DNA of 64,000 nucleotides from Streptomyces spinosisporus. GTDB taxonomy: Bacteria > Actinomycetota > Actinomycetes > Streptomycetales > Streptomycetaceae. Shown in pieces: positions 16,430 through 23,775 of the stretch; the first letter of the stretch is position 1; each line of letters begins with the position of its first letter. The translations under genes were made by a program, and so were the position numbers. The stretch is from positions 62,001 through 126,000 of the forward strand of contig NZ_JALDAX010000020.1 in assembly GCF_022698145.1 (NCBI RefSeq), given 5' to 3'. A model generated the notes under the pieces. It had not been told where the DNA came from. It did no database searches and saw only the letters and a program-made list of their open reading frames with translations.

Positions 16430-17320
16430 ATGAGCAAGCGGCAGGTTCAGAAGATGCTGGGGTTGATGGCCGGTGGGGAGCCCGTCGAGCTCACCAGCCC
16501 GATGGCTTCGGTCAAGAAGCTGGCCCGGCTCGCCTTCGTGGCCCAGCAGTTCGGCTACGAGTACATGGACGCCCGGTTCACCGGCTCGCGCAACAACCAG
16601 CTGAAGATGCTGATCGTGCCCGATCCCAGTCCGCAGGCGCGGGCGCGGGCCGCGCAGAACTGGGCGCAGTATCCGAACGCGAGCGACGGGGAGTCCCTGC
16701 CGCCCCTCGTCCCGGACGCCGTCGAACTCCTCAAGGCCCGTATCCAGTTCGACCTCACCGGCAAGAACGGCGAGAAGCGGATGGGGTACGCGGCGGCCGG
16801 CGTCACCGTGGCCTGTGCGATCGCCGGGTTCCGGCTCGGCGGCGAGTCGGTCGACTTCGTCATCGCGGGCATCGTCTGGGTGATCCTCATGGCGCTCGTC
16901 GGCGTCGGCCTGCTGGTGAACCGCAAGCGCAACGCCAAGTTCGCGCACCGGCTGCAGACCGCCGGCTTCCTGCCGATGACGGACGAGACGGGCCGGGTGC
17001 GCTATCTCCCGCCGGGCATGCAGATGCCGGGAGCGCCAATGCCGGGAACGCAGATGCCGCAAGGCGGCAACCCCTTCGCGAACGGCCCGTACGGCGCCCA
17101 GCCGCAGCAGCCCCCGCAGCAGCCGTACGGATATCCGCAGCAGCCGCCGCAGCCCTACGGACATCCGCAGCCGCAGGCCCCCGGCCCGTACGCCCCCCAG
17201 CAGCCGTATCCGCAACAGCAGCCCTACCCGCAGCAGCAGCCGTACCCGCAGCAGCAGCCGTACCCGCCGCAGCAGCCCAACCCCCAGCAGAACCCCAACT
17301 GGCAGTCCCCCCAGCGCTGA
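16430..17320 (+). CDS. Membrane protein with C-terminal Pro/Gln/Tyr repeat tail
   Basis: A 296-residue protein. ATG 16430 is supported by AGGAGAG directly upstream; the longer in-frame start at 16373 has none. Residues 1-125 are soluble, residues about 126-172 hold two membrane helices (GYAAAGVTVACAIAGF and VDFVIAGIVWVILMALVGVG), and residues about 200-296 are a low-complexity tail built on QQPYP and QPYG units, coded by repeated CAGCAGCCGTACCCG-like DNA. The tail faces the cytoplasm if the two helices form a hairpin. Function unknown. A hairpin terminator follows at 17350-17379. Confidence 0.8.
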   Translation: MSKRQVQKMLGLMAGGEPVELTSPMASVKKLARLAFVAQQFGYEYMDARFTGSRNNQLKMLIVPDPSPQARARAAQNWAQYPNASDGESLPPLVPDAVELLKARIQFDLTGKNGEKRMGYAAAGVTVACAIAGFRLGGESVDFVIAGIVWVILMALVGVGLLVNRKRNAKFAHRLQTAGFLPMTDETGRVRYLPPGMQMPGAPMPGTQMPQGGNPFANGPYGAQPQQPPQQPYGYPQQPPQPYGHPQPQAPGPYAPQQPYPQQQPYPQQQPYPQQQPYPPQQPNPQQNPNWQSPQR

Positions 17321-17349
17321 GAGCTGTTCGTAACGTGAGGGTCCGGTAC

Positions 17350-17379
17350 CTCTCATCCGGCCACCGTGCCGGGTGAGAG
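17350..17379 (+). terminator. Hairpin terminator before narK
   Basis: A 12-bp inverted repeat with one G-T pair, CTCTCATCCGGC (17350-17361) and GCCGGGTGAGAG (17368-17379), loop of 6. There is no T-run, as is common for Streptomyces terminators. It ends the transcript of the gene at 16430-17320. Confidence 0.6.
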
Positions 17380-17470
17380 CAACGTTCCCTTCCGGTCACC
17401 CGGTGCCACAGCGCGGAAACCCCGCCTCCCTAACTTCGGGATGCATCACCCCGGAGCACGTGGAGGCGTC

Positions 17471-18823
17471 ATGACAGCCGGTGGCCGCTGGATCCAGCAA
17501 TGGGATCCCGAGGACGAGACCTTCTGGAAGGAGACCGGGGAGAAGATCGCGCGCCGCAACCTCTTCTTCTCGGTGCTCTCCGAGCACATCGGATTCTCGA
17601 TCTGGACCTTGTGGTCCGTGCTGGTGCTCTTCATGGGCCCGGAGTACGGCCTGACCCCGGCCGACAAGTTCCTGCTGACGTCCATGGTGACCCTGGTCGG
17701 CGCCGTGGTCCGCGTCCCCTACACCTTCGCCGTCGCGATCTTCGGCGGCCGGAACTGGACGGTCGTCTCCGCCGGTCTGCTGCTGGTCCCGACGGTCGCC
17801 GCGTTCGCGGTGATGGAGCCGGGGACGTCCTTCGCCACCTTCCTGTGGATCGGCCTGCTGGCCGGCATCGGCGGCGGCAACTTCGCCTCCTCGATGACCA
17901 ACATCAACGCCTTCTTCCCGCTCAGGCAGAAGGGCTGGGCCCTCGGGCTGAACGCCGGCGGCGGCAATATCGGTGTCGCGGCGATCCAGCTGGTGGCCCT
18001 CGCCGTCATCGGCGCGAGTGGCGGACCGCGGGTGCTGCTCGGGATCTACATCCCGCTCATCGTCGTCGCCGCCGTCCTCGCCGCGCTCTTCATGGACAAC
18101 ATCGAGAACGTCAGGAACGACACCGGTGCCGCCAGGGACGCCGCGAAGGACGCGCACACCTGGATCATGTCCTTCCTCTACATCGGCACGTTCGGCTCGT
18201 TCATCGGCTACAGCTTCGCGTTCGGCCAGGTGCTGACGAACCAGTTCGGGCGTACGCCGCTGCAGGCCACGTATCTCACCTTCATGGGCCCGCTGCTCGG
18301 CTCGCTGGTCCGGCCCGTGGGCGGCAGGCTCGCCGACCGGTTCGGCGGCGCGCGGATCACGCTCTACAACTACGTCGCCATGGCGGCCGCGACGGCGGTG
18401 CTGGTCCTCGCCAGTACGCAGAAGTCGCTGCCCCTGTTCGTGGCCGCGTTCGTGGTGCTGTTCTCGCTGACCGGCATCGGGAACGGCTCCACGTTCAAGA
18501 TGATCCCGGGCATCTTCCAGACCAAGGCCCTCGCCCAGGGTCTTCAGGGCGAGGAGGCGGCCGCCCACGGACGGCGCCTGTCCGGCGCCTCCATGGGCCT
18601 GATCGGCGCGGTCGGCGCGCTCGGCGGCGTCGGCATCAACCTGGCGTTCCGGCAGTCGTTCCTCTCCTACGGCTCCGGCACGGGTGCCTTCGTCACCTTC
18701 CTCGCCTACTACGCTGTCTGTTTCGGCGTGACCTGGGCCGTATACCTTCGCCGACCGGCCACGCGGGGCGGTGCGACGGCCGCCACAGAGGCGAAGCCCC
18801 AGCTCAGCTATGCCGAGGTGTGA
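17471..18823 (+). CDS. narK: NarK/NasA-type nitrate/nitrite transporter
   Basis: A 450-residue major-facilitator transporter of the nitrate/nitrite porter family with twelve hydrophobic helices. The family signatures are visible: GIGGGNFASSMTNINAFFP near residue 134 and GIGNGSTFKMIPGIF near 335, the two Gly-rich nitrate-binding helices, and the Arg residues typical of helices 2 and 8. ATG 17471 is chosen because GGAGG lies 6-10 bases upstream; longer in-frame starts lack one. The next gene is a uroporphyrinogen-III-synthase-like regulator, a pairing that recurs with nitrate assimilation genes in actinobacteria. Confidence 0.92.
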   Translation: MTAGGRWIQQWDPEDETFWKETGEKIARRNLFFSVLSEHIGFSIWTLWSVLVLFMGPEYGLTPADKFLLTSMVTLVGAVVRVPYTFAVAIFGGRNWTVVSAGLLLVPTVAAFAVMEPGTSFATFLWIGLLAGIGGGNFASSMTNINAFFPLRQKGWALGLNAGGGNIGVAAIQLVALAVIGASGGPRVLLGIYIPLIVVAAVLAALFMDNIENVRNDTGAARDAAKDAHTWIMSFLYIGTFGSFIGYSFAFGQVLTNQFGRTPLQATYLTFMGPLLGSLVRPVGGRLADRFGGARITLYNYVAMAAATAVLVLASTQKSLPLFVAAFVVLFSLTGIGNGSTFKMIPGIFQTKALAQGLQGEEAAAHGRRLSGASMGLIGAVGALGGVGINLAFRQSFLSYGSGTGAFVTFLAYYAVCFGVTWAVYLRRPATRGGATAATEAKPQLSYAEV

Positions 18824-18850
18824 CGTAACACCGGCGACATCAAGCCGAAC

Positions 18851-18880
18851 CGAGCCTGTCACGGACCGTTGACAGGCTCG
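18851..18880 (+). terminator. Hairpin terminator after narK
   Basis: A perfect 11-bp stem, CGAGCCTGTCA (18851-18861) and TGACAGGCTCG (18870-18880), around an 8-base loop, 28 bp after the narK stop. There is no T-run. Confidence 0.7.
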
Positions 18881-18892
18881 ATCGGCATGCAG

Positions 18893-18910
18893 GCAGTACC
18901 GCCGTACTGC
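18893..18910. promoter_or_regulatory. Palindrome upstream of the HemD-like gene
   Basis: GCAGTAC (18893-18899), CGCC, GTACTGC (18904-18910): a perfect 7-bp dyad flanked by partly symmetric ATGCAG/GCATGT, 30 bp before the start of the HemD-like regulator gene. It may be an operator, perhaps for that protein itself, or a second leader hairpin. Role inferred only from position. Confidence 0.4.
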
Positions 18911-18939
18911 ATGTACGACGACTCTTCGGGACGAGAGCC

Positions 18940-20100
18940 ATGTACGACGAACAGCAGCAACCCGACACCGCCGGGCACGGGCCGCTCGCCGGCTTCACGG
19001 TCGGCGTGACGGCCGCGCGCCGGGCCGACGAGCTGGGCGCACTGCTGCAGCGACGGGGAGCCGCCGTCCTGCACGCACCCGCCCTGCGCATCGTGCCGCT
19101 CGCCGACGACAGCGAACTGCTGGCGGCGACGAAGGACCTGCTCGACCAGGCGCCGGACGTCGTGGTCGCGACGACCGCCATCGGATTCCGGGGCTGGGTC
19201 GAGGCCGCCGAGGGCTGGGGGCTCGGGGAGCTGCTGATCGACCGGCTGCGCCAGGTGGAGCTGCTCGCACGCGGGCCCAAGGTCAAGGGCGCGATCCGGG
19301 CGGCCGGGCTGACGGAGGACTGGTCGCCGTCGAGCGAGTCGATGGCCGAGGTGCTGGACCGGCTGCTGGAGGAGGGGGTCGACGGACGCCGGGTGGCCGT
19401 ACAGCTGCACGGGGAGCCGCTGCCCGGGTTCGTGGAGTCGCTGCGGGCCGGGGGAGCGGAGGTCGTCGGGGTGCCGGTGTACCGGTGGATGCCGCCGGAG
19501 GACCTCGGCCCGGTGGACCGGCTGCTGGACGCCGCCGTCTCCCGGGGACTGGACGCGATCACCTTCACCAGCGCGCCCGCCGCCGTCTCCCTGCTGGACC
19601 GGGCCGAGGAGCGCGGGCTGACGGCCGAGCTGCTCGCCGCCCTGCACCACGATGTGCTGCCGGCCTGTGTCGGCCCGGTCACCGCGCTGCCGCTGCAGGC
19701 CCGTGGCATCGACACGGTGCAGCCCGAGCGCTTCCGGCTCGGGCCGCTCGTCCAGCTGCTGTGCCAGGAGCTGCCGGGCCGGGCACGTGTCCTGCCGATC
19801 GCCGGGCACCGGGTGGAGATCCGCGGTCACGCGGTCCTCGTCGACGGGGAGCTCAGGCCCGTACCGCCCGCGGGGATGGCGCTGCTGCGCGCGCTGTCCC
19901 GGCGGCCGGGCTGGGTGGTGTCCCGGGCGGAGCTGCTGCGGGCCCTGCCGGGGGCGGGCCGCGACGAGCACGCGGTGGAGACCGCCATGGCCCGCCTGCG
20001 CACGGCTCTCGGCGCCCCCAAGCTGATCCAGACGGTGGTCAAGCGGGGATACCGACTGGCCCTGGACCCGGCGGCCGACGCAAAGTACGCGGACGAGTAA
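18940..20100 (+). CDS. Uroporphyrinogen-III-synthase-like protein with C-terminal winged-helix domain
   Basis: A 386-residue two-domain protein. Residues about 15-270 follow the HemD fold (GFTVGVTAARRADELGALL at the start, DAITFTSAPAAVSLLDRAE near 205, CVGPVTALPLQARGI near 240). Residues about 300-380 are an OmpR/PhoB-type winged helix (VVSRAELLRALPGAGRDEHA and AMARLRTALG, then VVKRGYRLAL). Actinobacterial proteins of this build are annotated both as HemD and as response-regulator-like; beside narK it is more likely a regulator of nitrate/nitrite assimilation or sirohaem supply than the housekeeping HemD (inference). The stop is followed at once by a minisatellite. Confidence 0.85.
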   Translation: MYDEQQQPDTAGHGPLAGFTVGVTAARRADELGALLQRRGAAVLHAPALRIVPLADDSELLAATKDLLDQAPDVVVATTAIGFRGWVEAAEGWGLGELLIDRLRQVELLARGPKVKGAIRAAGLTEDWSPSSESMAEVLDRLLEEGVDGRRVAVQLHGEPLPGFVESLRAGGAEVVGVPVYRWMPPEDLGPVDRLLDAAVSRGLDAITFTSAPAAVSLLDRAEERGLTAELLAALHHDVLPACVGPVTALPLQARGIDTVQPERFRLGPLVQLLCQELPGRARVLPIAGHRVEIRGHAVLVDGELRPVPPAGMALLRALSRRPGWVVSRAELLRALPGAGRDEHAVETAMARLRTALGAPKLIQTVVKRGYRLALDPAADAKYADE

Positions 20101-20112
20101 CCGCCACCGGCC

Positions 20113-20712
20113 CCACTCACGCGCCGGTCCCGCTCACGTGCCGGTCCCGCTCACGTGCCGGGCTCGCTCACGTGCCGGGCTCGCTCACGCGCCGGAACCG
20201 CTCACGTGCCGGGGTCGCTCACGCGCCGGACCCGCTCACGCGTCGGGCTCGCTCATGCGCCGGACCCGCTCACGCGCCGCCGGGCCCGGCTCAGGTGTCG
20301 GACTCGGCTCATGCGCCGGATCCCGGCTCAGGTGTCGGACTCGGCTCAGGTGTCGGATCTCGGCTCACGCGTCGGGCCCCGACTCATGCGCCGGACCCTG
20401 GCTCATGCGCCGGACCCGCTCACGCGCCGCCGGGTCCCGCTCAGGTGTCGGACTCGGCTCATGCGCCGGATCCCGGCTCAGGTGTCGGACTCGGCTCAGG
20501 TGTCGGATCTCGGCTCACGCGTCGGGCCCCGACTCATGCGCCGGACCCTGGCTCATGCGCCGGACCCGCTCACGCGCCGCCGGGCCCCGCTCACGTGTCG
20601 GACTCGGCTCATGCGCGGACCCGGCTCGGGTGTCGGACTCGGCTCAGGCGTCGGACTCGGCTCACGCGCCGGATCCCGGCTCACACGTCGGGCCCCCCTC
20701 ACGCGCCAGCCC
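20113..20712. repeat. Nested minisatellite: 17-19-bp units inside a 150-bp higher-order repeat
   Basis: About 600 bp made almost wholly of diverged units of the form CCGGACCCGCTCACGCG (17 bp, some stretched to 18-21). The first part, to about 20280, is a simple tandem array. From 20261 a block of about eight units is repeated with an exact 150-bp period: CGGACCCGCTCACGCGCCGC occurs at 20261, 20411 and 20561, and the first two 150-bp blocks differ by only about two bases. Because 150 is a multiple of 3, several frames stay open through it, but none has normal codon use or a ribosome-binding site. It lies between the HemD-like gene and a convergent DUF1772 gene, and no other gene is seen here. 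Confidence 0.9.
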
Positions 20713-20717
20713 CCCGC

Positions 20718-21245
20718 TCACCCGCCAACCCCGCTGACCGCAGCTGTCGGGTGTTCCCAAGTGCCGTGTGTCACACGGCCGTAGAGCACCAGGGCCCGGG
20801 CCAGACATCCCAGTGCGACCGTCGACGACACGGCCCGTACCACGTTCCACGTCACCCATGGGTTCTCGAAGCGTTCGCGTGCGGCGGTCGGGTCGGTCAT
20901 GGTCGTCAGGTCGTCGTTGAGCGGGATGTTGAAGGCGATCGTGGTCAGGAAGCCGAGCGCGTACGCGGCCAGGCCCGCCCACACCCACCACCGGCAGGGC
21001 TGTCCGCGCAGCTGCCACGCCGACACCCCGGTCAGCAGCAGCGCGCCGATGAAGCTGAGGAAGAACACCGGGTTCTGGATCACGTCGTTGATGTCGTTCA
21101 TGACGTCGACGTAGACGCGGTCGTCGCTGCGGGCCAGGGCCGGCATCACACAGCACGCGAAGATGTAGAAGGTCCCGGCGATCAGACCCATGGCGACCGT
21201 GGCCGCACCCAGTACATATGCCGTGCTCCTGCTGTGGGTTGTCAT
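20718..21245 (-). CDS. DUF1772 (anthrone-oxygenase-like) membrane protein
   Basis: A 175-residue membrane protein with four helices, matching DUF1772 in length and pattern: an early GTFYIFACCVMPALA, a central NPVFFLSFIGALLL, and NIPLNDDL followed by a RFENPWVTWNVVRAV segment near the end. Some family members are anthrone oxygenases in polyketide pathways, but no such cluster lies here, so the function is open. Its 3' end abuts the minisatellite; it is divergent from the CGNR gene. Confidence 0.85.
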   Translation of the reverse strand: MTTHSRSTAYVLGAATVAMGLIAGTFYIFACCVMPALARSDDRVYVDVMNDINDVIQNPVFFLSFIGALLLTGVSAWQLRGQPCRWWVWAGLAAYALGFLTTIAFNIPLNDDLTTMTDPTAARERFENPWVTWNVVRAVSSTVALGCLARALVLYGRVTHGTWEHPTAAVSGVGG

Positions 21246-21421
21246 GCCCTCAAGTCAACGCACCGCGTCCGGGGCGGAACATCGCCGAAACGCGCGCCCG
21301 CATAAGCAGACGTCCACCGGCCGCCGGTACGAGGGGTTCCGGCCGTGGGAACGGGCAGGCACTGTAAGAGGGATCGGTTCTCCCAGCCTCTCGGGTTCCC
21401 TAGCCAGGCGGTGACAGGCAC

Positions 21422-22018
21422 ATGGCACTGGGTACGGCCACGGTCGGTTACGAGTTGCGGTTCGACGCCGGGCGGATCTGCCTGGACCTCCTCGCGACCA
21501 CCCATCCCGAGGAACGGTTCGACTCCGTGGACGTGCTGCGCGCCTGGATCGCCGCGGCCGGTCTCGCCCCGCCCGGCACACCGCTGGCGCACGCCGACGC
21601 CTCCTGGCTGGTGGCCTTCCGCGAACTGCGCGGACATGTCGCCGAGTTGATCCACAGCCGGCTCGGGGCCGAGCCCCGCCCCTCGTACGACATCGCACTC
21701 GCCCGCGTCAACGAGATCGCCCGTACCGCACCCCCCGCCCCGCGGGCCGTACGGAACCAGGACGGCTCGCTCATCAGGGAGTTGGCCGCGCCGCCCGAGT
21801 GCGCGCAGCTGCTCGGGGCGATCGCCCGGGACGCCGTGGAGCTGCTCACCGACCCGGTCGCGCGGGCCGGTCTGCGGCAGTGCGAGGGGGACAACTGCCC
21901 GATCATCTACGTGGATTCGTCCCGGGGACGCAGGAGGCGCTGGTGCTCCAGTGAGGTCTGCGGGAACCGGGAGAGGGTGGCCCGGCACCGGCGGAGGGCG
22001 GCACTGGCGCGCGCCTGA
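21422..22018 (+). CDS. CGNR zinc-finger (ABATE-domain) protein, probable stress regulator
   Basis: A 198-residue protein with an N-terminal ABATE domain (RFDAGRICLDLLATT at the start) and a C-terminal CGNR zinc finger: CEGDNCPIIYVDSSRGRRRR then WCSSEVCGNRERVARHRR, giving four zinc-ligand cysteines. The finger is thought to bind DNA or RNA polymerase partners and such proteins are treated as transcriptional regulators. The ATG at 21422 has GGTGACAGG upstream. A divergent promoter region of 176 bp separates it from the DUF1772 gene. Confidence 0.85.
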   Translation: MALGTATVGYELRFDAGRICLDLLATTHPEERFDSVDVLRAWIAAAGLAPPGTPLAHADASWLVAFRELRGHVAELIHSRLGAEPRPSYDIALARVNEIARTAPPAPRAVRNQDGSLIRELAAPPECAQLLGAIARDAVELLTDPVARAGLRQCEGDNCPIIYVDSSRGRRRRWCSSEVCGNRERVARHRRRAALARA

Positions 22019-22293
22019 CGCCCTATATGCCGTTTCTGTGGGAGTTCCATGAAACGAGTCTCGAAGTGATTTCGATTACACACCGTTTGCCTCACGCGTG
22101 ACTCGGGCGCCAGGCCGGATCTTGCCAGTGTGGCGGAAATGTAAAGATCGCACGGTGGGAATGTGCCCGCATGTCCCCTCTCATCACGTCACGCCGAAGG
22201 AAACTGTCACCTCACTTTGAACATGACCCGCACCACATCCGTAAGTGGGGGCGAGCGACCGACTGGGGGAACCCCCGGACATCGGAGGTGGGC

Positions 22294-22869
22294 GTGCGCA
22301 AGGATTCCGTCGTGGCCAATGAACGTGGATCGAGGGCCCGACATCGCATGTCCCAGCCCTCGGAACCAGATGAGGAGCTGATGCGTGCCCTCTATCGAGA
22401 GCATGCCGGACCTCTCCTTGCGTACGTCCTCCGGCTCGTGGCCGGAGATCGCCAACGCGCCGAGGACGTGGTTCAGGAGACGCTAATCCGTGCCTGGAAG
22501 AACGCCGGTCAGCTCAATCGAGCGACTGGATCGGTACGCCCCTGGCTGGTGACGGTCGCACGCCGCATCGTCATCGACGGCCACCGCAGCCGGCAGGCCC
22601 GGCCGCAGGAGGTCGATCCGTCGCCGCTGGAGGTCATCCCCGCGGAGGACGAGATCGACAAGGCGCTGTGGTTGATGACGCTGTCGGACGCGCTGGACGA
22701 CCTGACCCCGGCCCACCGGGAGGTGCTCGTCGAGACGTATTTCAAGGGGCGTACGGTCAATGAGGCGGCCGAGACGCTGGGCATTCCCAGTGGCACGGTG
22801 CGCTCACGGGTGTTCTACGCCCTGCGGTCGATGAAGCTCGCACTGGAGGAGCGGGGGGTGACGGCGTGA
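22294..22869 (+). CDS. ECF-family RNA polymerase sigma factor
   Basis: A 191-residue sigma-70 factor of the ECF type with regions 2 (YREHAGPLLAYVLRLVAGDR, then RAEDVVQETLIRAWK) and 4 (LTPAHREVLVETYFKGRTVN, then GIPSGTVRSRVFYALRSMK). GTG 22294 is selected because GGAGGTG at 22284-22290 sits at ideal distance; a longer in-frame ATG at 22171 lacks a ribosome-binding site. The stop overlaps the anti-sigma gene, the standard ECF/ZAS pair layout. The pair resembles the SigL/RslA type of mycobacteria (family inference), which responds to redox or envelope stress. Confidence 0.92.
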   Translation: MRKDSVVANERGSRARHRMSQPSEPDEELMRALYREHAGPLLAYVLRLVAGDRQRAEDVVQETLIRAWKNAGQLNRATGSVRPWLVTVARRIVIDGHRSRQARPQEVDPSPLEVIPAEDEIDKALWLMTLSDALDDLTPAHREVLVETYFKGRTVNEAAETLGIPSGTVRSRVFYALRSMKLALEERGVTA

Positions 22870-23690
22870 TGAGTGTTTACGGGGGAAACCAGGGATTCGG
22901 CACAGGTGGTTCGGGTATGTCTGGCTCCATGATGGGATCTCCGGGCCCGAGCGAGCACGAAACGGTCGGCGCCTACGCCCTCGGCATCCTGGACGACGCC
23001 GAGGCCACCGCCTTCGAGGCACACCTCGCCACCTGTGAATGGTGCGCCCAGCAGCTCGACGAGCTGGCCGGGATGGAGCCGATGCTCGCCGCCCTCGCGG
23101 ACCTGCCGGGGACCGGTTCGCCCGCGATCGGTGAGTCCCTCTCCGCACGGCCCAGCCCACGGCTCGCGGAGAAGCTCGTCGACGAGGTCTCCGAGCGCCG
23201 GGCACTGAAGCGCCGCAAGAGCTTCTACCTGGTGGCGGCCGCGGCCGCACTGATCATCGGCGGCCCGCTCGCGGTCATGGCGGCGAACGGCGGGAGCGAC
23301 TCGGGCACCGAGGCGACCCCGCTCGCGGCCGGCGCCAAGGCGGCCTTCGGCACCATCTCCGACAAGGTGACGGCGACCGACGCCTCCACCAAGGTCAAGG
23401 CGACCGTCGCGATGGAGAAGAAGGACTGGGGCACCTGGGGCGTGGTGGAGCTCAGCAACGTCAAGGGCCCGCTGAAGTGCTCGCTCATCGCCGTCGGCAA
23501 GAACGGCGAGCGCGAGACGATGTCCTCCTGGTCGGTCCCCAAGTGGGGCTACGGCATCCCGAACGCCAAGGTCGCACAGGCCAAGTCGCCCCTGTACGCC
23601 CAGGGCGGCGCCGCCCTCCAGCCGAACGAGATCGACCACTTCGAGGTCATGACCTTCGACGGCAAGAAGCTCGTGCAGGTCGACGCGTAG
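22866..23690 (+). CDS. Zinc-binding anti-sigma factor, single-pass membrane protein
   Basis: A 274-residue anti-sigma factor. After a Gly/Met/Ser-rich start, residues about 35-85 form the ZAS domain with the His-x3-Cys-x2-Cys motif HLATCEWCAQQ. A membrane helix lies at about 120-140 (FYLVAAAAALIIGGPLAVMA), and an outer domain of about 130 residues (WGTWGVVELSNVKGPLKCSL) may sense the signal. GTG 22866 or ATG 22869 both overlap the sigma-factor stop, so stoichiometric coupled synthesis is expected. It holds the ECF factor at the membrane until released (family knowledge). Confidence 0.9.
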   Translation: MMSVYGGNQGFGTGGSGMSGSMMGSPGPSEHETVGAYALGILDDAEATAFEAHLATCEWCAQQLDELAGMEPMLAALADLPGTGSPAIGESLSARPSPRLAEKLVDEVSERRALKRRKSFYLVAAAAALIIGGPLAVMAANGGSDSGTEATPLAAGAKAAFGTISDKVTATDASTKVKATVAMEKKDWGTWGVVELSNVKGPLKCSLIAVGKNGERETMSSWSVPKWGYGIPNAKVAQAKSPLYAQGGAALQPNEIDHFEVMTFDGKKLVQVDA

Positions 23691-23775
23691 CCAAGAGCCT
23701 GTGGCTCCTACGTAGCTTTGCCGGGTCCCCTTCGCGTACGGTTGACGGCTGCCCAGCACGTCAGAAGGGGGCCCG

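Noticed and set aside
17330..17420. GlnR box upstream of narK
   Set aside because: GTAAC (17330) and GAAAC (17416) occur, but the spacing does not match the GTnAC-n6-GAAAC arrangement.
20113..20712. CRISPR array
   Set aside because: Units are contiguous and diverged, without unique spacers, and no cas genes are in the window.
20138..20784. Plus-strand open frames of about 200 residues across the minisatellite
   Set aside because: They consist only of the repeat read in different frames (units and the 150-bp block keep frames open), lack ribosome-binding sites, and have Arg/Ser/Ala-rich artefact composition.
22199..22225. ECF-type autoregulatory promoter (GGAAAC at 22199) before the sigma gene
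   Set aside because: A -35-like motif is present, but no convincing ECF -10 is found 16-17 bases downstream.
23691..23775. Rifamycin-associated element in front of the HelD-like gene
   Set aside because: No inverted repeat of the expected length is seen in the short upstream gap, so rifamycin induction is not claimed.
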